The translations under genes and the position numbers were made by a program. Shown here piece by piece: positions 1-8,091 of a DNA stretch of 43,517 nt; within the stretch, counting starts at the first letter, position 1; every line of letters begins with the position of its first letter. This DNA is from Nocardioides guangzhouensis (GTDB lineage Bacteria; Actinomycetota; Actinomycetes; Propionibacteriales; Nocardioidaceae). The notes under the pieces are model-generated. The model did not search any database, had not been told where the DNA came from, and saw only the letters and a program-made list of their open reading frames with translations. The stretch is from NCBI RefSeq assembly GCF_004519545.1, contig NZ_SDKM01000039.1, positions 1 to 43,517 of the forward strand, in the 5' to 3' direction.

Positions 1-34
1 GCAATGACCCACGGATCAATCACAAGAGCCGTAT

Positions 35-1000
35 TTGCCTGCCAACTCGGTCCGGGCGCTCGGCGCGCTCGGTCTCGAGGCCGAGCTCCGCGACCGCGGC
101 CGGGTGATCGCACGTCAGCGGTTCCTGGATGAACGCGGTCGCCTCCTTCTCGAGATCGACCTACCCGGTTTCTGGGGCGAGGCAGGCCCGTGTGTCGCGC
201 TAGGGCATCGTGAGCTGCACGAGGTGCTCCGCGAGGGCATCGACGTGCGGCTGGCGACGACCGTCGTTGACCTTCGCCAACGTGGCGGACCAGTCCACGC
301 GGACTTCGTCGACGGCTCGGGCGAGGACTACGACGCCGTCGTTGGCGCCGATGGCCTGCGCTCCTGGGTACGCGCCCATGCGTTCGGTGGCGGCGAGCCT
401 CACTTCGTGGGGCAAGCCAGCTGGCGTCTGCTCGTTGACGGCTTCGCGGACGTCACGTCGTGGACCGTGTGGCTCGGGCGGGGCCGGGCGTTCCTGGTGA
501 TCCCTCTCGACGGTGGTCGGGTCTACTGCTACGCCGATATCGATGCCTCCGAGACGACCGACCCCACCAGTGGGGACCCGGCGGCGTTGGCCGAGCTCTT
601 CGGTCGCTTCGCGGAGCCCGTTCCGACGATCCTGGCAGCGGGGCTCGCGACCGGTGGCGCGCCGTACTTCTCGCCGATCGAGGAGGTCGTCCACGAGCCG
701 TGGGTGCTCGACAAGATCGTGCTGGTCGGTGATGCGGCACACGCCATGGCGCCAAACATGGCCGAAGGCGCCGGGATGGCGCTGGAGGACGCGCTCGTCC
801 TCGCGGAAACGATCGCCTCCGGCCGGCCACTCGAGGCGTTCCAGGCTCGACGGCGGCCCCGCGTCGAGTTCGTGCACGCCCAAACGCGACGCCGGGACCG
901 AACGCGCAGACTCCCCGGCACCGTGCGCAACGCGTCCCTCCGGTTCGCCGGTCGGCAGATCTTCAACAGCAGCTACGCACCGCTGCGGACCGCGCCGTAG
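35..1000 (+). pseudogene. FAD-dependent monooxygenase, 5'-truncated
   Basis: PHBH-fold, group A flavin monooxygenase-like protein. About 320 residues remain, with the DG fingerprint (VVGADGLRSWVR, near residue 105) and the GD fingerprint (GDAAHAMAPNMAEG, near residue 235) that contact FAD. The N-terminal Rossmann GxGxxG segment of about 45 residues, which should precede PANSVRALGALGL, is absent: the frame meets a TGA at 5-7, and the TTG at 35 has no convincing ribosome site. The other forward frame across bases 1-35 does not give a Rossmann strand either. Without the dinucleotide-binding loop the product should not hold FAD. The intact 5' part could lie outside the window behind a frameshift. 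Family assignment is confident; the substrate cannot be named. Confidence 0.75.
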
Positions 1001-1321
1001 CGCGAGCAGCGCGCCGAAGTCACCGGTCAGGTCTGGACTGGCCCGGCATCGATGTCAGTGTTGGCCCTTCTGTTCGTAGGAGGGGCGGCAGCGATCCAAG
1101 CTCGCGACGTCCTGGTGCTGCACGGCTTCCTGCGGCGAGAGGTCTAGGCCGTGCTGGGAAGCGAGACGCGGTCGGAGGCCGACCCAGCAGTGGTGGACCG
1201 CCCTCTGCGCCGACGTTCACGGCGGAAGGTCCGCCTTGAGCTCGCGCTCATCCCGTACGACGTCGTGCAGGTGACGTTCGGTCCACCGCCAGGTGTCCTC
1301 CCGGTTTGATAAGGTGGGCTT
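1001..1321. other. Intergenic, no gene seen
   Basis: No supported reading frame. The end holds the start region of the antitoxin gene: an AAGGTGGG ribosome-site-like stretch directly before the ATG at 1322, overlapping a possible TAAGGT -10. The rest shows no repeat or hairpin that I can support. Confidence 0.4.
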
Positions 1322-1795
1322 ATGACCCTGATGGCCGAGTACCGCGACGCCCGGCGCGAGGAAGACGTCGCGCGGCTGCGACGCGTCCTCGCACTGCGGG
1401 CGATGGGTGCCAGCGGCATGAGTCAGCGCCAGATCGCCGAAGCGCTCGGCATCACCCAGCCCGCCGTCAGCCAGCAACTCAAGTTCGCCCACGATCTCGG
1501 TGGCGTCCATCCCGAGAAGCTGCTCGAAGCCGCCGCGCCGATACTCAAGGCACTCGCCGCTGAGCACGGCTACAGCAAGCTCGCTGTCTTCGGATCCGTC
1601 GCGCGCCAACAGGCCCGTCAGGACTCCGACATCGACCTGATCGTCGAAGCACCCGCAGGAACCTCGACCTTCGGGTTCATCGGCTTCAAACAACTCATCG
1701 CACAGGTCCTCGGTCGCGAGATCGACCTCATCGACTACGGCGGACTCAAACCGACGCTCGACGATGACATCCGTCGTGACGCGGTGCTGCTGTAG
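1322..1795 (+). CDS. mntA: MntA-like nucleotidyltransferase antitoxin with N-terminal HTH
   Basis: 157 residues in two parts. Residues about 1-60 form a helix-turn-helix (MSQRQIAEALGITQPAVSQQ), a Xre/sigma-like DNA-binding unit. Residues about 75-157 are a minimal nucleotidyltransferase domain with the signature GS-X10-DID (GSVARQQARQDSDID). In the type VII HepT/MntA systems MntA AMPylates a tyrosine of the HEPN toxin and so neutralises it. The HTH fusion would additionally allow autoregulation of the pair, which is inference. The stop codon shares one base with the GTG start of the next gene, so the two are translationally coupled. The ATG has AAGGTGGG 5 nt upstream. This gene is intact while its partner is not. 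Confidence 0.85.
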   Translation: MTLMAEYRDARREEDVARLRRVLALRAMGASGMSQRQIAEALGITQPAVSQQLKFAHDLGGVHPEKLLEAAAPILKALAAEHGYSKLAVFGSVARQQARQDSDIDLIVEAPAGTSTFGFIGFKQLIAQVLGREIDLIDYGGLKPTLDDDIRRDAVLL

Positions 1796-2159
1796 TGGAA
1801 CGCAAGGCAGCGAAGGAACTCCTGCACGTAAAGGGCTGGCTCACCCGCGTCGACGAGATCATCGAACGCGGCCACGACGCGTACCTTGCCGACGACCTCC
1901 TGCAAGAGGCCGGCGATTCCCTGATGATGAAGCTTGGGGAGGCCGCCAACCGGCTCTCCAAGCTAGACGTGCTCGCACCCGACGGCGTCGACTGGGCGCT
2001 TGCGGTCGCCAACCGCAACTTCCTCATCCACCAGTACGACGAGATCAACGGGAGCTCACCTGGCTCACGCTGTCCCGTGATCTGCCGGCGTGGCGAGCCT
2101 CGCTGAATGCGCTGTTCGTACAGGCGGACCAGGCGCTCGATGAGGTCGATCCCGATTGA
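1795..2159 (+). pseudogene. hepT: HepT-like HEPN (DUF86) toxin, frameshifted
   Basis: HEPN-domain ribonuclease toxin partner of the upstream MntA. The GTG start overlaps the mntA stop by 1 nt. The catalytic RX4HXY motif is intact (RNFLIHQY, about residues 74-81), including the tyrosine that MntA modifies. After DEIN, about 2047-2053, the frame is lost: the in-phase product ends at 2106 with unrelated residues, while the expected continuation (RELTWLTLSRDLPAW...) lies in the next frame to the TGA at 2157-2159. One missing base, for example a C before the GGG run, explains this. The restored protein would be about 121 residues, normal for the family. The loss could be a real inactivating mutation or a sequencing error next to a short G run. 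Confidence 0.8.
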
Positions 2160-2431
2160 GGTTCCCGCAGGAGACTGAGACGATCAGGGTTTCGACAACC
2201 CTTCACCCACCGCCGGGGTAGGCCGGTTGGCATCGGAATCGTCGTGTGCGATTCCAGAGGTTCGTTGGTCAATCCTCGCCACCGTGACGCACATATTCCC
2301 CAAGTATTCGAGCAGATCGGCGCTGATTGGGGCGATCGCTGGCAAACACAGAAGGAGTGCCTATGTGTTTGCGCAGGTCAGGTGCACGATGACGCAAATG
2401 TGGGCCATTCGGTGAGGTGCCCGCCGAGAAA

Positions 2432-2465
2432 CAAGGGGTCGCAGGTTCAAATCCTGTCAGCCCGA
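2432..2465 (+). other. 3' fragment of tRNA-Pro, probable att scar
   Basis: A T-stem/loop (GCAGG-TTCAAAT-CCTGT, 2441-2457), a 3' acceptor strand CAGCCCG (2458-2464) and discriminator A match the 3' third of an actinobacterial tRNA-Pro. The sequence CAAGGGGTC just upstream matches the variable region and the 3' side of the anticodon stem. No 5' half follows the usual spacing: no CGGGCTG acceptor strand and no D-arm is seen upstream. A 3'-only tRNA is the usual footprint of site-specific integration into a tRNA gene. No integrase gene is recognisable nearby, so the element is gone, reduced, or lies outside the window. Confidence 0.65.
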
Positions 2466-2475
2466 CAAGAAAATA

Positions 2476-2508
2476 GGCCTTGACCTGCGGAAACGCGGAT
2501 CAAAGGCC
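2476..2508. other. Imperfect inverted repeat after the tRNA fragment
   Basis: Arms GGCCTTGA (2476-2483) and TCAAAGGCC (2500-2508) enclose CCTGCG-GAAA-CGCGG, giving a GNRA-loop hairpin with one bulge. It could be the terminator of the original tRNA gene or an arm-type site of an integrase. The position, 11 nt after the tRNA end, fits either. Confidence 0.4.
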
Positions 2509-2620
2509 CTGCAAGTGTTGAACTATCGGCCTCGAATCCCGACATAATCCCGAAGTACTCGCGGGTTCAAGTCTCGCCGGAAGGTCGCAGACCAGCGAAA
2601 ATGGCCACGCGGTCGCCGAC

Positions 2621-2894
2621 CGGGGGAACGGTTGCTCCCCAAAAACTCCCAAAGTATTCGCGCGTGGTGGCTCTCGGCGGCGACGCTGCCCGTCAGGGTC
2701 GCTGCATCGCCAGACCAGCTCGGGCGCGATCGCAAGCTCCAGGTAGGTCGCTGGTGTTCGCTGGGGGCAAAGACCCCCATGTCAGCCGGGCGCTGGGTCA
2801 ACGCTGCGATCCGGGCGCGGTCGCCCGGTGCCCAGAGCGGGCAACTGCCGCAAAGCGCGGCGGTGGGACACTGGTCCGCGGCACGAGTCGCGGC
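2621..2894 (+). repeat. Diverged dispersed repeat, copy A
   Basis: Aligns in the same orientation with 39294-39557 over about 270 bp. Matching landmarks include the start (GGGGGAACGGTTGCTCCCC against GGGGGAGCGCTTGTTCCCC), CCCAAAGTATTCGCGCG against CCCAAAGTGTCCACGCG, and a nearly identical stretch around GTCAGCCGGGCGC at 2780 and 39451. The middle is more diverged. Reading frames on either strand differ in composition from real genes here, so I treat it as noncoding or a dead element. It has no terminal inverted repeats that I can see. Confidence 0.65.
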
Positions 2895-2914
2895 CTTTAG
2901 GCGAGGGCGCACAC

Positions 2915-3810
2915 GGCGACGAGTTCGAGACCGTTGGCCCTAGGCACGAACGAACGGCAGCCGACGTCGGCGATGGCACACCCATCGCCCGAGACCACGG
3001 CGCCGAGGCACCTGCGTTGATGCTGCTCCACGGCGGTGGCGCGAACCTCGAGTCGATGGACCAGTACGCCGAACGGCTGGGGCACGGCCGACGGTGCGTG
3101 GCCATGGACGTCCGGTCCTGCGGTCGGTCGGGCGACCCGGCGAGGTTCCGTCTCGAGGACGCCGCAGCGGACATCGCCGCGGTGGCCAAGGGACTCGGCC
3201 TCGGACCGGTCGACGTGCTCGGGCACTCGCTGGGCGGCTTCCTCGCCGGCTACCACGGCAGTGTCCACGGGGGACGAGTGGTCAGCATCGATGGCTTCGG
3301 CCCGGGCATGGTCACTGTCGGCACCCCGGCGCAGCGGCGCGAGTTCGCTCGTTCCAGGAAGGCATGCGGGAGGCCTTCTTCGCGATAACCGCCGCCCCGG
3401 AGTCCGGCGACCGGCACTGGCGGGACGAGCAGGTGGAGCAGCTGTGTGCGGTGTTCCCGCGGATCGGCTACACCGCCCCGAACGCCCGGGTGATGGCCGA
3501 GCGCAACCTGGTCCCCGTCGGTGAGGGGCAGTGGGTGCGCCGACCTCCCCGGCACCTGTTCGCCGACGCGTTCGAGGACGACGGCGAGGCCGATGTGCTG
3601 CGGATGTATCGAGGGGTGCAGGGCCCGACGATGATCATCCGCTGCACCCGCTCCGACGCCCCGCCCGTGCTCGACATGGCGCTTGACGAGCTGGCCTCGA
3701 CCAACCAGAACGTCTCAGTCGTGCCCATGCCGCTCACCCACCTCGAGCCCGCCTGGGACGCCGTCGACGACGTCGTCGCCGTGGTGGAACCGTTCCTCTC
3801 GCCGCTATGA
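2915..3810 (+). pseudogene. Alpha/beta hydrolase, frameshifted
   Basis: Alpha/beta-hydrolase fold. The oxyanion-hole strand LLHGGG (about 3019-3036), the nucleophile elbow GHSLGG and the C-terminal catalytic histidine in PLTHLEP (about 3735) are all recognisable, but in two frames. The first frame runs to about 3345 and ends at 3388 after unrelated residues. The homologous continuation (FQEGMREAFFAIT... to EPFLSPL) is in the -1 frame, stop 3808-3810. A single missing base around 3345-3355 accounts for it. The 5' end is unclear: the frame is open into repeat A, no ribosome site marks a start, and the conserved part begins near 2985. The substrate is unknown. Confidence 0.75.
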
Positions 3811-4118
3811 CGCTTGCTAGCCCGGTCAGTGACCGGGCGTGGCTCATCCGCCCGATCGGCCAGGGGCGTCAGTTCGCTGTGTCGATCTCCACCTACGCCA
3901 TCGCCGGCGACCGGACGCTGTCCCTGATCGCGCCGGTCGCCGCGACGTCCGGCGCTGGTCCCACCGATGCCGCGGTCTCCCCCGACGGCCGTCAGCTGTC
4001 CGTGCGGATGCGCGCCGGGTCGGTCGCCTCGTGGCGGATCGGTCCCAGCGGGTCGCTCACCGACGCCGGCACCGCAGCCGGGACCGCGTTCGGCATCTCC
4101 GGTCTGGTCGCCGACTGA
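3807..4118 (+). pseudogene. C-terminal remnant of a lactonase-type beta-propeller protein
   Basis: From about 3885 the frame reads ISTYAIAGDRTLSLIAPVA, then GAGPTDAAVSPDGRQLSV and GSVASWRIGPSGSLT. These are the last two blades of a seven-bladed 3-carboxymuconate cyclase/6-phosphogluconolactonase-like propeller, with the usual SPDG blade signature. A full protein would need about 250 more N-terminal residues. The ATG at 3807 overlaps the hydrolase stop (ATGA), and the first 25 codons do not resemble a propeller. This is most likely an old deletion joining a gene tail to the hydrolase end. Expression by coupling is possible but the fragment cannot fold as a propeller. Confidence 0.6.
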
Positions 4119-4234
4119 CACGGCGGGATCGGCGCCGTGACGGCCATCCGCGTGCGCGTCCCTGGAGGGGTCGCCCACGCGGACGTCACGATTTCGTCAC
4201 CACCACAAGGCGCACACCGCCGGAGACTGGCCTC

Positions 4235-4762
4235 ATGCGCCCGACCTCGCTGCTCCTGCTGAGCCTCCTCTTGGCGACCGCGTGCAGCGCCCCGGCCGAC
4301 GACACCGCGGACCCACCCATCGCCGCAGGCCAGGCATCGCAGCGCCCATCCACATCCCGCACGGCGCAACCCGCCGACCCCACCCAGCCGCCCAGTGGAC
4401 ACAACGGCGCCGAGATCATCACCGCCGACAGTGACTACGGTCCGATGCTGTTCGACAGCACCGGCCAGCCCATCTATCTCTTCGCCCGCGAGGCGGGCGC
4501 CGAGCCGGCTTGCTATGCCGACTGCGCGGCCGCGTGGCCCCCGGTCCTCACCACCGCCGAACCATCGGCTGCGGGTCAGGTTCGGGACGCGCCGCTCGGC
4601 ACCACTCGCCGTACGGACGGTTCCCTCCAGGTGACCTAGGCCGGGCACCCGCTGTACCTCTGCGCCCACGAAGGCAAGCACCAGGTGCTGTGCCACGACG
4701 TGCAGGAGCTCAGCCGCACCTGGCTGGTGGTCCGGCCGCAAGGAACGGCCGCGGGGGCTTGA
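4235..4762 (+). pseudogene. Secreted COG4315-type lipoprotein, interrupted by TAG
   Basis: Begins with a lipoprotein signal (LLLLSLLLATAC, cysteine at residue about 17, lipobox weak at -3), a Thr/Pro-rich linker, then the repeat typical of COG4315 (GPMLFDSTGQPIYLFAREAG, CYADCAAAWPPVL). The codon at 4637-4639 is TAG where the family normally has Tyr (VT-Y-xGHPLY). The same frame continues with GHPLYLCAHEGKHQVLCHDV and TWLVVRPQG to TGA at 4760-4762, exactly the expected second half. The lesion is therefore a point nonsense change in an otherwise intact gene. The truncated 134-residue form would lack the second repeat. The family has no established activity. Confidence 0.8.
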
Positions 4763-4772
4763 GGCAACGCAG

Positions 4773-4874
4773 CGGTCGCTCGCCATCTGCAGCTGCACCG
4801 TCCAGGACCATCTCCAGGCCGTGTTCGACACGGTGAACGTCAACAATCGACGGGAGCGGTGGCCACACAACCTC
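4773..4874 (+). pseudogene. LuxR-type HTH fragment
   Basis: Translating from 4773 gives LAICSCTVQDHLQAVFDTV followed by NVNNRRE, the recognition-helix end of a LuxR/FixJ HTH (typical form: ISxxTVQDHLKxVFxKxGVxxRREL). Nothing else of the regulator is present: upstream is the lipoprotein tail and a TGA follows after about 14 more codons. It is too short for a functional domain and is read as decay debris. Confidence 0.5.
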
Positions 4875-5021
4875 GGGGGACCGCGGCCCGAAGAGTGACT
4901 TTGAGAGATTGAGCTCGCCCGAAATCGTCAGGCGTCGGCCACGGCCGGGCGCGTAGCGCCTCTCGCACGTCGGCATCGGGTTCAGGCAAGTTGTTGGTCG
5001 GGAGGCAAGGTGAAGCCCCGA

Positions 5022-6257
5022 TCACTGGACTGTGGGAGACGATTCGGGCACCGCGTCGTACTTCTCGAGGTGCCGAGGGTTGAAGAACGCGTCGACCGGC
5101 ATGGTTCCGGCCAACACGCTGAGGAAGTCCTGCGTCGCGTCCTCGCGGCTCGCGATGAAGGCGAGCAGAGCAGCCTCCTCGGCAGAGGGCGGGTCGTTCG
5201 AGGCGAGCTGGCAGGTGAGATCGAACATCGGCCTGGTCGCAGTGTCCCGGTTGTGCTCGTACGTGGCGAGCGCCTCGGCCTCCGCGCGACGGCCCGAGAA
5301 CGCATCGTCCAGCGCCCTGGCGATGAGCTCCGCATCGTGAAAGGCGTCGGTGATCCCTTGTGCGGTAACGGCGTCCTTGTGGTACCCGGCATCGCCGATC
5401 AACGCCCATCCCGGCCCGTGCGATCGCCTGTAGAAGTTGTGCATCCTCGCGCCCACCAACCGCGTCTCCCGTCGCCCAGCCCGCGCACGCTCAGCGAGTG
5501 ACGGGTCCGACTCGAAGGCCCCGAGATAGTTCCCGAGCAGATCCCGCCGGTTCGCGTCGAACTCGTCGACCGGCCAAGTCACCACCACAGCAGTGAGGCC
5601 CTCGTTGGTCGGGATCACGCCGAACCCACGCGCGCCGCGCTGGTACAGCTGGAACTCCCCGTCGGTGGGGAACCCGCTCCAGTAGGCGTAGTACAGGGCT
5701 TCGAGCGCCGGGACTTCGTGGGTGATCGGAGCGCCCACCCAGCGTGCCACGGATGAATGCACCCCGTCCGCGCCGATCACCACCCGAGCGCGTTCCTCGA
5801 AGGTCGCCCCGGCACGGGTCCGGCCGCGGATCCCGCGCACGACACAGCCCTCCACAACGAGGCCGTCGACGAGCACTTCCTCCCGGAGCTCGGCGCCCGC
5901 TTCTACCGCGGCGTCGACCAGGATGGCGTCCAGGATGAACCGCCGTGGCGCCAACGCGCAGGGCGCTGCGGTGGTGCCGCGAGGGGTGCCGGCGATCGCG
6001 AACGGGCCCAGGTCGAGGCGATAGCCGGTGACTGGAGGGCAGCCGCTCGCAACCACGCGCTCGGCGAGCCCCCACCGCTGTAGGAGCTCCATCCCGGGCG
6101 GGTGGATCAGATGAGTGGACATCGTGTCACTCGGGAAGCTCGCCCGGTCCAGCAGCAGGACGCGGGCCCCCTTCCTGGCGAGCAGCATGGCCGCCGGCGC
6201 ACCCGCGGCGCGGGCTCCCACCACAATCACGTCGAACGTGCTCGCTGTCACGGTCAT
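5022..6257 (-). CDS. FAD-dependent oxidoreductase, module 1
   Basis: About 411 residues, a geranylgeranyl-reductase/PHBH-like flavoprotein. The N-terminal Rossmann loop is VIVVGARAAGAPAAMLLARKG (GxRxxG variant of GxGxxG), a DG-type motif VVIGADGVHSSVARWVG lies near residue 165, and the FAD ribityl motif GDAGYHKDAVTAQGITDAF near residue 290. Cytoplasmic; reaction unknown, likely hydroxylation or reduction of a lipophilic or aromatic substrate. It lies directly downstream of a LuxR-TPR regulator, 73 bp away. The arrangement and sequence are repeated at 27977-29170. GGAGG lies 2 nt before the ATG at 6257, so the GTG two codons later (6251), at better spacing, may be the true start. Confidence 0.85.
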   Translation of the reverse strand: MTVTASTFDVIVVGARAAGAPAAMLLARKGARVLLLDRASFPSDTMSTHLIHPPGMELLQRWGLAERVVASGCPPVTGYRLDLGPFAIAGTPRGTTAAPCALAPRRFILDAILVDAAVEAGAELREEVLVDGLVVEGCVVRGIRGRTRAGATFEERARVVIGADGVHSSVARWVGAPITHEVPALEALYYAYWSGFPTDGEFQLYQRGARGFGVIPTNEGLTAVVVTWPVDEFDANRRDLLGNYLGAFESDPSLAERARAGRRETRLVGARMHNFYRRSHGPGWALIGDAGYHKDAVTAQGITDAFHDAELIARALDDAFSGRRAEAEALATYEHNRDTATRPMFDLTCQLASNDPPSAEEAALLAFIASREDATQDFLSVLAGTMPVDAFFNPRHLEKYDAVPESSPTVQ

Positions 6258-6319
6258 CGCCTCCACGACCGAAGAGATCTCGGACAGGGCGAGCCTGCCG
6301 CGGATCCGGGTGCCTCCGC

Positions 6320-6337
6320 ATCGGGGTCCTCACCTAT
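6320..6337 (-). promoter_or_regulatory. Conserved dyad box upstream of FAD oxidoreductase 1
   Basis: The minus strand reads ATAGGTGAGGACCCCGAT, overlapping the last codons and stop of the LuxR gene and 63 bp before the FAD gene. It matches 14 of 18 positions of the box at 29223-29240, which sits at the same place in the second module. Probably the LuxR operator or a promoter element (inference). Confidence 0.5.
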
Positions 6338-8000
6338 CTCTGAGCGGATCTCCCGAGAGGAGGCTCGGTGCTCGGGCGACGAGCTCGGCTCGTCCGGTGA
6401 GCCCGAGCTTGGCCAGGATGCTGCTCACATGGTGCTCGACGGTCTTGCGCGTGATGAAGAGTCGGTTGGCGATCTCCGGGTTCCCCAGTCCCGCGGCGAC
6501 GAGCTCGGCGACCTCGCGTTCACGTCGCGTGAGCAGGCGGTCCGGGCTGGGTCCGCCCCGGCGAGCCCTCGCGCCGAGCGAGCGGATGAGTGCGGCGGCC
6601 TCGTCCGCAAGTCGAGCGGCGCCGATGATCTCGAAGGCATGGAGCGCTGCTCGAGCCTCGGCGAGCGCGGACTCGGCATCGACGCTTGCCAGCGCGCGAC
6701 CCAGGAGTAGCCGGGTCCGGGCCCCGTCGACAGCCAGACCGAGGTCGTCGTAGAGGGCGACCGCTCGCTGAAGGTGCTCGGTGGCGCCGGGCGGGTCGCC
6801 CGCGCCGAGCAGCGCGATTCCGAGCAGGCGCGACGCGGCCGCGACCACGGGGTCGCATCCGGCACGCGTGCCTCGATCCAGCAACTCACCAGCCCGAAGG
6901 GTTGCCTCGGCGAACGCGCCGCGTGCGACGTCGATCTCGCCGAGGAGCCCGGTCAGCCGCCACGCCTCCAAGCAGTCCTCAGCCACACGGGACAGGCGCC
7001 GTTGGACCAGGGAACCAGCGGCGCTGGGTTCGCCACGTGCGAGCAGGTGAGCGGCGACGGCGAACGTGGCCACCGCCTCCGACTCGAGTCCTTGGAGGAG
7101 ATGATCCGCCTCATCGATCCGCCCTTGCGCGAGCCGAAGTTCGGCGAGCATGGCCCTCGCCTCGGCGTGCAGCGTGGGCTCGGCTCGTCGTCCGATCTCC
7201 AGCGCGGCTAGGAGCTCGCGTTCGGCGTCTTCCCATGCGCCGGTCGCCAGGAGGACCGCGCCGTAGTGCACACGGCACGTTGTGAAGAGGTGCGATGAGC
7301 CGTAGCGATCGTGGAAGTCGTCGGCGGCGTGGACCCACTGCAGCGCGCGTTTCGCATCGGCGGCGTGACTGCACGACGTCAGCACCCGGCAGGCGATCAG
7401 CACGACGGCATCCAGGTCGGTGGCCTCTCCTGCCAGCGAGCGGGCCATCGCCTTGCCGAGCAGACCCAGGCCCTCGTCCAACCGGCCGCCTTCGACTAGT
7501 GCCGTGCCCAGCTCGGCAGTGGCGCAGAGCTCCAGGTCGACGTCGCTCGCCGCATGGGCGCGCTCGATCGCTGCGCGGGCCAACGACGCCGCCGTCCCGG
7601 GTCTGCCGTGGTCGTTCGCGAGGTGAGCACGACACAGCGCGATCCACCCGACGAGCGGCTCCAGCTCGTGCCGGATCACCAGCTCGTCGGCTCGATCGAC
7701 CCAGGCCGTGGCGATTGTCTCGTTCCCCAGACTCATCTCGTAACCCAGACAGAGGTAGAAGCCGGCGAACGCTGCGCGCTGCCAGTCCTCGCGCACCACG
7801 GCGGTCGTGTAGGAGCGTTCCCAGCCCGAGAGGGCCGCCTCGGTGTCGCCGAGCCACCAGGCGGCGATCGCGACGCCGAACAGCGCCTCCGGTGATGGGT
7901 CGTCCGCGGCGGCGAGGTCGAAGCTCGCCCTCGCTTCGGTCCATGCGCCTTGCGCGAGCTGCCGCCTCGCTCGCTCCATCGGCGCCGCACCGTCGGTCAT
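6330..8000 (-). CDS. LuxR-family regulator with TPR-like repeats, module 1
   Basis: About 556 residues. No P-loop is visible. The body consists of repeated helix pairs of TPR/MalT type (from ARASFDLAAADDPSPEALFGVA onward), and the C-terminal ~65 residues are a LuxR HTH (LLTRREREVAELVAAGLGNP, then RLFITRKTVEHHVSSILAKL). It resembles the sensor and DNA-binding halves of LAL regulators without the ATPase, suggesting ligand- or protein-gated binding. I start at the ATG (MTDGAAPMERAR) because residues upstream have no domain character; no clear Shine-Dalgarno is visible and the ATG 7 codons later is an alternative. It probably controls the FAD gene downstream. Paralogue: 29237-30859. Confidence 0.85.
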   Translation of the reverse strand: MTDGAAPMERARRQLAQGAWTEARASFDLAAADDPSPEALFGVAIAAWWLGDTEAALSGWERSYTTAVVREDWQRAAFAGFYLCLGYEMSLGNETIATAWVDRADELVIRHELEPLVGWIALCRAHLANDHGRPGTAASLARAAIERAHAASDVDLELCATAELGTALVEGGRLDEGLGLLGKAMARSLAGEATDLDAVVLIACRVLTSCSHAADAKRALQWVHAADDFHDRYGSSHLFTTCRVHYGAVLLATGAWEDAERELLAALEIGRRAEPTLHAEARAMLAELRLAQGRIDEADHLLQGLESEAVATFAVAAHLLARGEPSAAGSLVQRRLSRVAEDCLEAWRLTGLLGEIDVARGAFAEATLRAGELLDRGTRAGCDPVVAAASRLLGIALLGAGDPPGATEHLQRAVALYDDLGLAVDGARTRLLLGRALASVDAESALAEARAALHAFEIIGAARLADEAAALIRSLGARARRGGPSPDRLLTRREREVAELVAAGLGNPEIANRLFITRKTVEHHVSSILAKLGLTGRAELVARAPSLLSGDPLRDR

Positions 8001-8091
8001 CAGCCCGATGGCAAGTCGCGGAACGAGGCAGGTGCGGCATGCCGCGGACCGGGTAGCGACGAGGGTTCGCTGAGGGGCTGGCTCCGTGAGG

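Noticed and set aside
2244..2483. Open frame ending in GSQVQILSARQENRP
   Set aside because: This is the classic false translation of a tRNA T-arm; the DNA is the tRNA-Pro 3' fragment.
2554..2580. Second T-arm-like stem (GCGGG-TTCAAGT-CTCGC)
   Set aside because: No acceptor pairing or discriminator fits; one G-T pair and no 5' tRNA part. Too weak to call a second tRNA fragment.
2523..2912. Minus-strand frame through repeat A, similar to one through repeat B (38716-39516)
   Set aside because: The two translations do resemble each other, but only as expected from DNA-level similarity. They lack start sites, and the B frame runs on into the exporter gene.
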